Assembly: GCF_000708205.1 (NCBI RefSeq)
Contig: NW_014575551.1
Location: 303,030 to 367,029 of the forward strand
Length of the DNA: 64,000 bases
DNA from: Mixia osmundae IAM 14324
Lineage: Eukaryota; Basidiomycota; Mixiomycetes; Mixiales; Mixiaceae
Direction of reading: 5' to 3'
This document shows positions 54,707 to 64,000 of the stretch, piece after piece. A model generated the notes under the pieces. The model saw only the letters and a list, made by a program, of their open reading frames with translations. It was not told the DNA's origin and did not search any database. The first letter of the stretch is position 1, and every line of letters starts with the position of its first letter. The translations under genes and the position numbers were made by a program.

Positions 54707-55735
54707 ATGGATGCCATCCTGCTGGCAACCCTGGGGATGTTCATCCTCGATCAATTCCAGTTCGAAAGCGTCACAGAGCCAGACTCCCTCTTGCACGCAG
54801 CTCTGCCAACGCGGTCCAAAGAGGGTCTCGTCCAACAGATTGGCGGCGGTGGCACGTACGCCTCGGTCGGTGCGAGGATATGGGTCGATGCTGCTCGCAT
54901 ACGCATGATCGTCGATCGTGGTCACGACTGGCTACAGGAAGCTCAAGCTGTTCTCGACTCATTCGGCTCCATGTGGACGTTCAGAGATGATCAGTCTCGA
55001 CAGACGACCCGAGCGGTCAATATCTACATGCCAGAAGAACAGAGAGGCTTTGCCTATCTCACGCCGAAGCTCCGGCTGACGCCTGCATCGCACATCGACT
55101 CGCTCGAGCAGGGACGCGTCTTTGATCCTGCCTGGCTTCACTTTGTCTGCTCGCCAAGTCGTGCAATAGAAATCTGCAAAGAGATCCAGCATCTCAGAGC
55201 ATCTACACCGCACTATCAGTTTACGAAGCTGCTCTACGAGCCGATACCCGATTCGTGCATAGCAGACAATCTCGCTGACCTTGAAAGTGTCTTACCCTCC
55301 ATTGATATCTTATCGCCCAACCATACCGAAGCAGGTGGCTTCTTCGCTTTATCGGCCAGCATTATGAGCGAGAAGATTCATATAGAGTCGTGCGCGACCA
55401 GACTAGCGAAGAGCATGCGCGCCGACTCGGTGGTCTGCGTTCGTTCAGGCAAAGCTGGCGCCTATACCCTACAGAATGGACGTGGGGAATGGTGCCCGGC
55501 ATACCACCAGTCGACAACCAAGATCGTGGATGTGACAGGAGCAGGCAATGCCTTCTTGGGCGGTCTTGCATATGGCATGCAGACTTGCTCGGGCGACGCG
55601 CACCAGGCAGCCGCTTATGGATCGGTCTCGGCCAGCTATGCCATCGAACAGTGGGGCCTACCCAGGCTCAACGACAAGGGCTGGAATGGCAAGCAGCCCG
55701 ATGCAAGATTGCATGCTCTGCTACAGCGTGCTTAG
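54707..55735 (+). CDS. MAK32: PfkB-family carbohydrate kinase-like protein, Mak32 type
   Basis: A single exon of 342 residues with a ribokinase/PfkB fold. The N-terminal LATLGMFILDQF, the GGGGTYASVGARIW stretch and the C-terminal VDVTGAGNAFLGGLAYGM (PfkB signature 2) fix the family. In yeast, Mak32 was found as a gene needed to maintain the killer dsRNA plasmid; no enzyme activity is established. The position normally occupied by the catalytic base Asp (TGAGD) is Asn281 here, so true kinase activity is doubtful; as I recall, yeast Mak32 also carries Asn at this position. The role in this organism cannot be read from context. Confidence 0.85.
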   Translation: MDAILLATLGMFILDQFQFESVTEPDSLLHAALPTRSKEGLVQQIGGGGTYASVGARIWVDAARIRMIVDRGHDWLQEAQAVLDSFGSMWTFRDDQSRQTTRAVNIYMPEEQRGFAYLTPKLRLTPASHIDSLEQGRVFDPAWLHFVCSPSRAIEICKEIQHLRASTPHYQFTKLLYEPIPDSCIADNLADLESVLPSIDILSPNHTEAGGFFALSASIMSEKIHIESCATRLAKSMRADSVVCVRSGKAGAYTLQNGRGEWCPAYHQSTTKIVDVTGAGNAFLGGLAYGMQTCSGDAHQAAAYGSVSASYAIEQWGLPRLNDKGWNGKQPDARLHALLQRA

Positions 55736-55866
55736 ATCTGCATGATCGTCAGTGCTGGCGGCCAGTATGGCTGATCCCACGGCACGAGCTTTGCACGACG
55801 GTGCTCATCAGACGGATGAGCAAAGTATCTTTCGACTTCCCATACTCTGGCGCTTCACGTCAGATC

Positions 55867-57282
55867 TCAAGAAGAAGAGGATCGATCGAAAAGGCACCTT
55901 GTCTTCCATCCGATGACGGTCAGTCGCGGCAGGCTTTGCGCCAGTTGCGTGAGCGTGCCCATGGCGTCTTCCGCCGTCGCTTCATTCTCCGAGAAGAAAT
56001 GCAGACTTTGCAGATTCGTTCTCTTCTCGCAAATGCAAGCCAAGTCGTCTAGGGTGACATTTGAGGTCAGATGCAGCACGAGTTCCGTCAGGCTAGCCGT
56101 ACGCTCGATAGCACTTATCTGTTCGAGCTCCAAAAGTATATTTTGGAGCCGCAAACTTTCAAGATCCGGCAGGCCAGGTCGAGCGAGGATCCATGGCATG
56201 GATTGTCCTAGGCGATCGAACGTTGGTCCTCCCGGTCGGTGACGATTGTAGATCGTCAGTCGTTTCAACGAGTGGGGCCTGCGGATGCCATAGGCCATCG
56301 TGGTCGTCATTACATCTAAGGGGCCATCAGGAACGGCCAGGACTAGTTCTTCGATGTCGTGCCCGCGTTTTAGCCGAGGCAGTGCCAAAGCGAGAGGACC
56401 ATCGATCGCCAGATAGTTCAATTGGCCTCGGTTCAAAAGCGAGGCGAAGGCGCGCTCGGGTCCTGCGAGGCCGCGTGTGTCTGCGCCGGTCGTGAGGCCC
56501 AAGAGCCTCAGAGTACGTAACGGATGCTCGCGAGCCTCGAGAACTCTGAAGAGATACTCGACCATATCCGCTGACACTGTTGCTCCTTGACCGCATATGA
56601 TTGACAGGTCTTCGATGGGCATGATATCGAGCACCAGACATAATTTGAGAATCCCCTCTTCGTCTGGCAGAACGACACTGAAGGAGCGCAGACTTCTGGT
56701 GTCGGCGGACAGTGTTGGCACCATTTGCGTGGGTACAACGCAGCCTGTCGTCGGCATAGCTGACCGGGCGGAGAGGTCGCTGTGTGTAAAGAACCTGAGC
56801 GAATCTCCGTTGATCTCGAGCCTGATGAGTGAGGAGCCTATCAAAGCCAGATAGAGCTGCCTTGACATTGAGCCCTTTCGGGTCCAGATGATCGTCTCCA
56901 ATCTCTTGGCAAGGCGGACAATATGAGCTGCCTGCTCAGAGAGCATATCCCTCACGCTCTCCTTCTCTGAAAGGGGCCAACTCCTGACTTCGAGATGCCT
57001 GAGCCAGGACAACCTGTCGAGGCGGCCATTGACGAGCGTACGAAAGAGCGGCGCAATCCGTTTGGCGTCTCGGATGCGGATGCGTTCGTACATCAGCGGC
57101 TCTGCAATGTCGTGAAACTGCCATGAACAGCGAGAGAGGACTTCCAGATCGCGTGTACGGTGCTCGAGATGAGTGAAGATGTGGAGCAGAAGCTCTGCTG
57201 GCAGTGCTTGGGGTTTCGATGAGGTAGGCTGAGATTTATCGAGAGCCAGTGAGGCGATCGAGCTCGTGAGGACCGACGTCAT
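55867..57282 (-). CDS. F-box protein with leucine-rich C-terminal region
   Basis: Probable substrate receptor of an SCF ubiquitin ligase. A single exon of 471 residues from 57282. The F-box is near the N-terminus (LPAELLLHIFTHLEHRTRDLEVLSRCS...FHDIAEPLMYERIRI). The rest has irregular leucine-rich stretches (LSWLRHLEV, LRTLRLLGL, LESLRLQNILLELEQI, SLTELVLHLTSN), an arrangement common among expanded basidiomycete F-box proteins. The frame is open to 57453, but a start there would overlap the first exon of the divergent RPF2 gene, so the inner ATG (MTSVLTSSIASL) is preferred. Confidence 0.78.
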   Translation of the reverse strand: MTSVLTSSIASLALDKSQPTSSKPQALPAELLLHIFTHLEHRTRDLEVLSRCSWQFHDIAEPLMYERIRIRDAKRIAPLFRTLVNGRLDRLSWLRHLEVRSWPLSEKESVRDMLSEQAAHIVRLAKRLETIIWTRKGSMSRQLYLALIGSSLIRLEINGDSLRFFTHSDLSARSAMPTTGCVVPTQMVPTLSADTRSLRSFSVVLPDEEGILKLCLVLDIMPIEDLSIICGQGATVSADMVEYLFRVLEAREHPLRTLRLLGLTTGADTRGLAGPERAFASLLNRGQLNYLAIDGPLALALPRLKRGHDIEELVLAVPDGPLDVMTTTMAYGIRRPHSLKRLTIYNRHRPGGPTFDRLGQSMPWILARPGLPDLESLRLQNILLELEQISAIERTASLTELVLHLTSNVTLDDLACICEKRTNLQSLHFFSENEATAEDAMGTLTQLAQSLPRLTVIGWKTRCLFDRSSSS

Positions 57283-57439
57283 CGCATGGGAGATCAAGCT
57301 GTGCCTGCACGCATGCGGAGTGCACCGCCAGCCGAGCAGCTGGCAGTCACTCTCGCTCACGCTGACGTCGACTTTGAGCTTCGAGCGTGTCGCGGCAACT
57401 TTTTTGGAAAAGCTACTGCTCGTCTTGGGTCTTAGAGCT

Positions 57440-58661
57440 ATGCTGGCAGTCAAGTGAGTCGCCCCGCCTCCTTGCCAGGACTTTCAGCTGACCTAGTTGT
57501 GCAAGCCCACCCAAGACTGCAAAGGGCAAGCGCATCATCAAGGCGCGAGAGTCGAAAGCAGCCGAAGGAGCCAAAAAATGTATCTTTGTCAGAGGCACGT
57601 CCACCAGTCAGCTCGTCAACACCGCACTGCGGGATCTTGCAAGCTCGCTCTTGACTCTCTCCTGCCGAGCTGACGTTGCCTCGAACAGGGTCAATTGAAA
57701 AAGCCAGACGGTCTACAATTTTCAAAGCGCAACGATGTCCATCCGTTCGAGGACGCAAAGTCACTCGAATTCTGGTCTCAGAAGAACGATGCCTCGCTCT
57801 TCTGTGTCGGCCTACACTCGAAGAAACGACCGCACAACCTTGTACTCGCTCGCCTGTTCGAGCATCAGATACTCGATATGCTCGAAGTCGGCATCGAGCA
57901 CGCGCGTCCCATCACAGACTTCCCCGTGAGCATCATGCATGCGTGCACAGCGCGTTGGAGCTCAGACAGTACGGCAGGGAGCAAAAGTCGCGCCAGGCTT
58001 GAAGCCGATGTTTCATTTCGCTGGCGAGCTCTTCGAAACCCACCCGCTCTACATTCAATTTCGCTCACTGCTGATAGATCTGTACCAGGGCGAAGTCGTG
58101 CCTGCGATCAACATGACCGGACTCGATTATGTCATCAGCATCTCTGCTGGTCTGCCCGGCGATGCGCAAGTTGGATCTGACGCGCCCATTCAGTCTATTG
58201 TAGATGACGACCTGCCTACCTCGGGCACAGCGCCCTCTATCTTGCCACTCATACACTTCCGAGTCTACAACGTCAGGCTGCTCAAGTCAGGCCAGAGGCT
58301 GCCTCGTGTCGAACTGTCAGAGATGGGACCGTCTTTCGATTTCAGACTGCGACGGCATCGTGCTCCCGTGGAAGAGCTGTGGAAGCAAGCGATGAAGCGA
58401 GCGAAGAAGCCCGCTGCGACAAAGGCCAAGAAGAATGTCGATACTGACGAGATGGGCGACAAAGTGGGCAGGATCCACGTGGGACGACAAGATCTCAGCA
58501 AGCTGCAATCGCGCAAGATGAAGGCTCTCAAACGGACGACGGCAGACGATACTGGTGAGGGCAGCGATGGAGCGGCATCGGGCGGCGAAGGCGAGGATGG
58601 TGTGAGTATGCCTGTAGCATCAGTCAAGAGCGCAAAGAGACGTAAGCAAGATGAAGCTTGA
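57440..58661 (+). CDS. RPF2: Ribosome biogenesis factor Rpf2 (Brix domain)
   Basis: With Rrs1, Rpf2 loads 5S RNP into the pre-60S particle in the nucleolus. Four exons (57440-57453, 57506-57638, 57689-57925, 57966-58661) give 359 residues. The Brix domain is recognised by KCIFVRGTSTSQLVNTALRDL, DGLQFSKRNDVHPFEDAKSLEF, KNDASLFCVGLHSKKRPHNLV, KPMFHFAGELFETHPLYIQFR and LIDLYQGEVVPAINMTGLDYV. The C-terminus is a Lys/Arg-rich and acidic tail typical of nucleolar proteins (KRAKKPAATKAKK; AKRRKQDEA). The second intron has a GC donor, and the third is only 40 nt. Divergent from the F-box gene, 157 bp apart. Confidence 0.94.
57639..57688 (+). other. GC-AG intron in RPF2
   Basis: GATCTT|gcaagc...gaacag|GGT joins TALRDL to GQLKKPDG in phase 0, as in other Rpf2 proteins. 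Using the only nearby GT donor (inside QLVNT) would delete conserved residues. Confidence 0.72.
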
Positions 58662-58718
58662 TTTGCATAGTAGTGCTTGTACAACAACAGTGTGACCTCT
58701 TTTTGCCAGATCGCATCA

Positions 58719-59287
58719 CTACCTCTCCTGCCTCTTTGCCATGGTCATGTCCATCTTAGGTGAAATGACATCCTCGAAGGTCACGCCGAGCTTGAGCAAC
58801 GTGGATCTGTCATCATTGCATTAGCTATAACCAGACGATTCAGAGCTTGCGGGTGACCTTAGCACTCGGGGATCGTTCATCAATCGTTCTCGGACTTGCT
58901 TCAGCGTTGGCGGGTTGGCATCAAACTTCATCGTCCAGTAGCTGTGTGATCGAGAAAGTGTATCAGCTACAGAGCGATAGACATCTTAGCCTGGCGTGAC
59001 GCACTCTCCCTGTGTTTGGGCTCTCGTCTCGCCAGGCAGACTCTTTGGATCGATACTCTTGTGTGCTTTCATGATGCTGGCTCCGATGCAATGAGCAGTG
59101 CTCCGGGCGAACCCAAGAACGAGAGAAAGAGAGCTTACGTCGGTAATACTCTGCTGCCCTGGTAGTCGATACTTCTGACGCATCCTCCTTGCGCTTTCAC
59201 AAAGCTCGCCAGCCCTGTAGCAAGATCTTTGATGGGCGCATACTGGGGATAGTGGATTGCGATGCAGACGAGCTCATAGAACGGCAT
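58719..59287 (-). CDS. MRP17: Mitochondrial small-subunit ribosomal protein bS6m (Mrp17)
   Basis: Four exons (59139-59287, 59005-59076, 58858-58941, 58719-58806) give 130 residues. The bS6 fold is seen in FYELVCIAIHYPQYAPIKDLA, FVKAQGGCVRSIDYQGSRVLP, DYWTMKFDANPPTLKQVRERL and NDPRVLRSTLLKLG. No separate presequence is required, as in yeast Mrp17; an upstream in-frame ATG at 59377 would add 30 hydrophobic residues that might target mitochondria. The segment encoded by exon 2 (about residues 51-73) is less conserved. The introns of 51-63 nt all carry GT-AG ends and their removal is needed to obtain the family end. Confidence 0.88.
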
Positions 59288-59398
59288 TTTCGGTCTGTCC
59301 AGTGACGGGCTGAAGCTAATAAAGAAAGCTAAAGACGCGATTTTGCAATATTTGATGGCAACAACACTTCGTGACACAGATCTCTATAGAGCGTCCAT

Positions 59399-61548
59399 CT
59401 AGCGCTTACCTCGCTTGTTCCATCCCCCACGTCCACGAGCAGTGCTCGATTTGCTCGAAGATCCAGAGGCAGAGGCTCGCTTTGTCGGCGAGCTCGATCG
59501 GATAGTATTGACATAGTTGGCCTCTTTGCACGCTTCTTCCGACGCCGAGAGGACGTCCTCCCAGAGGACGCCTGACATCGCGCCAAAGTCTGCATGGGAG
59601 GTCAGGCGCAGATTGTAGCTCAGCCGGGGTGATCGGATCCCCGCTGCGAATCGTGCGAGACATCGCGGATCGTCACGTACGCCACAGGTAGCCAAGATCT
59701 TGTCAAAGATCGCTCGGGTGAAAGCCTGCGGTGGCTCCGGTGGTGAGAGCTCGAGAGGCTTGCCACTCAAGCATCGACTGCAATTTCCACACTGGCCGTT
59801 CGGTACTCTGTCATCTTGTCAGCTCTATTGTGCGCTCCGGAGCACCTGACTGACCCATCCTTGTCACCAAAGTAGGTGGCAAGCTGTTGCGCGTAGCAAG
59901 TGTCGCCTTTTGCGTATTCTAACACGTCGCTCAATCGCCCGATTGCTTCCTCTTCCCTTGCGTGAATCTCACTGCCCAGTTGCGTGCCGAGCGTATCGAG
60001 GTCCTTGGGGATCCTGCCGGTCACGACGTATCGATGCCGGCGGTCGCCAAGCGAGATCTTAAAGTTGCCCAACCTTTCATGCTCAGAGAACTTCTGAGCA
60101 ATCTGTGCACGAGGTATAGAGGCGCTTGTTGCCAGATTGACAGTATCGACTTTCTTGGTGTTACATGACTTGATGGCCATCGCAACCTCACTTGTGTCCT
60201 TGGCCCATTCGTCGGGACGCAGGACATCGTAGGTATATGTGACGTTGAACGGCGAAGTGGCTCGCAAGATGCAGTGGACAAGTTCGAGCTTGACGCAACA
60301 GATGGCTAGCGAAGTCTCTCTGATATCCCACTTTCTCGACATGCTCATCAGATTCTGCGAGATCGTATTGTCTGTGTCCGTTGGGGTACTCAAGAACTCT
60401 TTGAGCCAGCCGATGACCGTTCTGTTCGATGGTGTATCGCCACGGATGAGTGCTTTGAGCGTAGGCAGATCTGACTGATCGAGGATCAGGTAGCAATCGC
60501 ATCGTTTGCCATCTCTGCCACCTCTGCCGATCCCCTGCGAGTAGCCAGACAGACTTTGAGGCGGGCAATAGTGCACGATGCCGCGCGTTTCCGGATGATC
60601 CAGTCCCATACCGAACGCGATCGTCGCGACGATGATGTGATCCTTTGATTTCATATATCGATCTTGAGCAGACGAACGAGCATCTGCAGACAGGCCAGCA
60701 TGGTAGCAGTCGATTTTGGAGAAACCAGAAGCTGAGAGCTTGTGCCTCAGATCCTCTGTCTGTTTCTGAGTGGTGACATAGATGATCTTGGATCCCCTTG
60801 TTGCACGCAAGAAAGCGACGAGTTTGTCGAATTTGCTCTTTTCACCCATGACGCTAGCGACGGAAATGTGGAGGTTCGGTCGGTAGATGGGTGCAACGAA
60901 GAGACCTTTGACAGCGTCCACGCCGAATTGCTCACACATGTCTTTCGCGACCTGGGGCGTCGCGGTCGCGGTAAGCAGCAAAAGACGAGGTATCTTGAGA
61001 TCCTGCGCAAATTTGACGAGCTTGAGGTAGGTAGGTCGGAAAGTATGACCCCATGCAGATACCGAATGCGCTTCGTCGACGGCCATGAGGTCAATTCGAG
61101 TCTGCTTGATCATGTTGACAAAGGACTCCATCTCGAGCCTTTCGGGGGCCACATAGAGTATCTTGAGCTTTCCTTCGCGTAGTTTGTCCATGACGGCAAA
61201 GTAGTCTGTGCCCGAGAGCGAGGAATCGAGCGAGGCAGCTTCGATGTGCTTCCGCTTGAGGGCATCTACTTGATCTTTCATCAAGGAAATCAGAGGCGAG
61301 ATGACCAAGGTGAGTCCCTTCAGGCACAGCGCGGGTACTTGGAAGCAGAGTGACTTGCCACCGCCTGTTGGTAGGATGAGAGCAGCACTCTTGTCGTGTA
61401 CGAGCAACCGTCTGATGACTTCAGCTTGCAATGGACGGAAGTCGCTGTAATCAAACTTGTCTTGCAGTATGAGTTCTGCCTCGTCCATAATCCCGTCTTC
61501 GCCGGTCATGTCGCTCCATTCGGCTTGTGCAGCTTCTGCCGAAGCCAT
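59399..61548 (-). CDS. RecQ-family DNA helicase (RECQL1-like size)
   Basis: A 3'-5' DNA helicase for fork and recombination repair. Two exons (59855-61548, 59399-59807) give 700 residues. Helicase motifs: FRPLQAEVI (motif 0), LPTGGGKSLCFQVPAL (Walker A), VISPLISLMKDQV, VDEAHSVSAWGHTFRPTY (DEAH plus aromatic loop), LLTATATPQV, GKIIYV-type motif IV (SKIIYVTTQKQTEDL), CYHAGLSADAR, VATIAFGMGLDHPETRGIVHY and SGYSQGIGRGGRDG. The RecQ-Ct zinc site (CYAQQ...GQCGNCSRC) is split by the 47-nt intron, with GG|A restoring PNGQCGNC. There is no HRDC domain; the tail is Ser/Arg/Gly-rich. An earlier ATG at about 61644 would add 32 residues and crowd the NIP7 promoter. Confidence 0.93.
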
Positions 61549-61682
61549 GTCTTGCGACGATGATGGCAGCTGTGCTGTACACGCTGGCTGGCGCAGCAGC
61601 AGAGCAAGGCGACGCGTCGATTGACTTTTTGCTCTTTGGCCCATTAAGAATTGACATCGATCATTCGTCTGTGACAGCCAGC

Positions 61683-62334
61683 ATGTCAGTCCTCGCCCGC
61701 CTTCTTCCCCGTCTGATCTGATATATATTGTTGCTCGCAGGCGGCCACTGACAGATGACGAGCACAAGACAATGTTCACAAAACTGTCGGCTTACCTGGG
61801 CAGCAATCTCGTCCAGTTGATCGACCGTCCAGACGAGCCCTACGTCTTCAGGCTACACCGAGACAGAGTGTACTACGTCTCAGAGCCCATCATGAAGCAA
61901 GCACTCTCGATCAGCCGCCCGAATCTGATGTCATTGGGAACATGTATGGGCAAATTCAGCAAGACTGGCAAATTTCGTCTGCATGTGACTGCCCTGGACT
62001 GGCTGGGCAAGTATGCAAAGTACAAGGTCTGGATAAAGCCGAACGGGGAGATGCCGTTCTTGTATGGTAATCATGTCGTCAAGGCGCACCTGGGCAGAAT
62101 CACAGAGGACACGCCTGAGCACCAAGGCGTCGTCATCTACAGTATGGCAGATGTACCGCTGGTCCGCCTGTCATGTGCATCCACTCCAAAGATCAGCTGA
62201 CGGGCAGAGCACAGGGCTTCGGCGTAACCGCGCGGTCGACGGTGGATACACGGAAGCTAGATCCGACGTCCATCATCGTCTTCAATCAGGCAGACGTGGG
62301 CGAGTATCTGAGGGACGAAGACACGCTCTTCTGA
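61683..62334 (+). CDS. NIP7: 60S ribosome biogenesis factor Nip7
   Basis: Nip7 binds pre-rRNA through its PUA domain and is needed for 27S processing. Three exons (61683-61684, 61741-62161, 62215-62334) give 180 residues, the usual length. The start codon is itself interrupted: exon 1 supplies AT and exon 2 supplies G (AT|gtcagt...gctcgcag|GCGGCCACTG), giving [16 protein letters not shown], the normal Nip7 start. Other landmarks: [77 protein letters not shown] and [15 protein letters not shown]. Divergent from RecQ, 134 bp apart. Confidence 0.94.
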
Positions 62335-62431
62335 CGCTCATGCATACCCCCCTGTCCCGGTGATGTGATGGGTTCGGCAAGATGTTGTAAGGTGCTATAC
62401 AATACATAAGACAGAATGGCAACGGACACGC

Positions 62432-63598
62432 TCAGAATTGGTGGTCGAGGTCGTTGGCACCCGATCGACGGGGCGTAGAGCTTCTGCTGGCATGCGAAGG
62501 CGCGAGAGCTGAGGCGACCTCATCAATGCCCTGACCGAGACCGTAGTTACTCGCATCCCGATGGTTCGTACTGTCGTCCTCTTCCGTATCGAAACGAGGA
62601 CCGCCGGCATCGAGGTCGGCGTGACTTTGCCCTTTCTTTGTGCCCGAGGAGCCGGTGACGAGATTCCTGACGAATCCTCTCTTCCGGCCCTTGGCATTTC
62701 TCGCCTGTCTGTCACCCTCGCCTGGCAGAAGATCTTGGACTCTGCTATTACGGGGATCGTGCATGGAACCGGCGCTGATCGAATTGCTCCTCGATCTCCT
62801 TCGTCCGGTCGAGCTGTAGAACTCTTCTCGCTCTGCAGGTGCAAGAGAGGCATCGTCATCTGACTCCACGCGTTCCAGATCGCGCGCGTTGGGTCCCGAG
62901 AGACCGTTGGGACCATCGGTGACGGTGGCATGGGTCGCTTTGGCAGATCTTGCGCGTTCGGCCTCTGCAACCCAGCCGCCGCCATTGCGCTTCTTCGAGG
63001 GCTTGCTTGCACTCGCATTCGTCCGACTGTCTGCTGCGATGGGATTGCCCCATTCGTCTTCTGCGAGCTCGTCGCCATCGTAGCGATTCGTCGTCGTCCG
63101 CTCGTCGAACCGGTTCGCCCAATCCGACTTGGCTTTCTTTTCCTTGTCGTGATCTTTGACGAGTCCGTACCGCAGAGCTGCACTCTCGCTCAATGTTGTG
63201 ATCGCAGATAGAGTGTGAACAACGTACCCCATTTGGGTGTTCTGCCTCGCTTGCGATTGTCTCGACAGTTTTGAATGAGAAAGTTACTGAATGATAATCG
63301 ATGGTTAGCGAGGGCGCGATACTCGTGAGCAGTAGGCACGCACTGAAAGTGACCGGGAATGTAGCCGGCGATGGTCAAGATGAGATTGATGCCGAAATCC
63401 TTGCCGAAGCCGAACCTGCAGTGTCATTGCCGGTTGATCAGCACAGAGTCACGCCGTTGTCGCACGAGATGTCGTGGCACGGGAGGCAGATACTGACCTC
63501 ATGAGGACTGCCAGAGGTGGAAGGAGCCATCCTGTGACCATGACGGCCACGTAGAAGGCATGATGTCGGCCGGGCGCCCTGCTTTTCTTCTTGGCCAT
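62432..63598 (-). CDS. Pmp3/Sna-type small proteolipid with a long C-terminal tail
   Basis: Four exons (63498-63598, 63344-63415, 63228-63286, 62432-63177) give 325 residues. The first 80 residues are a UPF0057/Pmp3 domain with two membrane helices (AFYVAVMVTGWLLPPLAVLM and INLILTIAGYIPGHFHNFLIQ). NRKRGRTPKWALRYGLV follows, then a soluble, charged tail of about 240 residues rich in Asp/Glu, Arg and Ser. Yeast Sna3/Sna4 have such cytoplasmic extensions and travel to the vacuole through ubiquitin-dependent sorting; no PPxY motif is visible here, so the same route is not shown. Splicing was fixed by GYIPGHFH and KWALRYG. Alternative frames over the last exon are shadows. Confidence 0.87.
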
Positions 63599-64000
63599 CG
63601 TGCACTGCTCGCTCGACCGTGTCGGACTCGAAGGCAGTCGCTAGCCTAGGCCGCCGAGGAGTTGTTCACTGGCTCGCCCTCACCGCCAAAGACAGCCGGT
63701 AGGTTCCGAAGGGTCCGGGCCTGACCTAGACCTGCCGCTATCTCGCTGCTTGCCGTCGGTTGGCCAGTCGCGTAACCCAGATAGTGAACACGTAAAGTCA
63801 CTCAGGAATTATACATATTAGGGGCGCGATATTAGGGCAAGCTTGACCCGCTTCGAAAACTTGCTACCCCCAGGATCTGACCTGTACATGCATAGGAGAT
63901 CGCTCGAAGTATGGTGCACCATGGTATGCTGTCTATGAGGGCGTGTGCTTGAGCTTGAAGGCTAAGACAGCGTTGCGCCTCCGCTGAGAGCTGCAGTTCT
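63599..64000. other. Right-edge intergenic region
   Basis: About 400 bp upstream of the Pmp3-like gene with no coding frame, RNA gene or repeat that I can support. It probably contains that gene's promoter. Confidence 0.4.

Noticed and set aside
57283-57453. N-terminal extension of the F-box protein
   Set aside because: It overlaps the first exon of RPF2 and adds no conserved sequence.

Overview
This is an ordinary, very gene-dense stretch of a fungal nuclear chromosome. I read 33 protein-coding genes (one cut by the left edge) and no rRNA, tRNA, transposon, CRISPR array or prophage. The protein set, the abundance of short introns (about 85 inferred by joining conserved protein segments; nearly all 40-65 nt, GT-AG with a CTGAC/CTAAC-like branch site), the moderately GC-rich codon use and the compact spacing point to a basidiomycete. 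A small-genome Pucciniomycotina-type yeast or dimorph (Mixia-like) is my guess; the species is inference.

Layout. 1-9.5 kb: left-edge lipase-like gene, glyoxalase II, a Swi5/Ace2-type zinc-finger factor, an Hsp110 chaperone, an Sbp1-like RRM-RGG-RRM protein and a secreted class 3 lipase. 9.5-24.7 kb: a large PH-C2-RasGAP protein, the autophagy kinase Atg1, the licensing factor Cdt1, ribosomal protein eS25 and the CCR4-NOT subunit Not3/5. 24.8-38.2 kb: RhoGDI, the PKA regulatory subunit, meiotic Msh4, an AMMECR1 protein, coatomer zeta, a secreted M28 aminopeptidase, methylcrotonyl-CoA carboxylase beta subunit and a cPLA2-type phospholipase. 39-51.4 kb: a cytochrome P450, a raffinose-synthase-type GH36 protein, a long coiled-coil protein, L-2-hydroxyglutarate dehydrogenase and a sphingoid-base kinase. 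52-63.6 kb: an M20 amidase, a quinone oxidoreductase, Mak32-like PfkB protein, an F-box protein, Rpf2, mitochondrial bS6, a RecQ helicase, Nip7 and a Pmp3/Sna-type membrane protein.

The genes are housekeeping and signalling genes and do not form one pathway or an obvious novel system. Themes recur: ribosome production (eS25, Rpf2, Nip7, bS6m), Ras/Rho/PKA/Atg1 nutrient signalling, and genome maintenance (Cdt1, Msh4, RecQ). The noteworthy signals are architectural: eleven head-to-head gene pairs, ten of them with only about 110-205 bp between start codons; four GC-AG introns; several 51-54-nt introns that are multiples of three and stop-free; a start codon split by an intron (NIP7); a strong dual-start arrangement in glyoxalase II; a P450 with a reading-frame conflict; and a PfkB protein whose catalytic-base Asp is Asn. 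Exon borders were derived by hand from frame and family conservation, checked for phase, and are not supported by transcripts.
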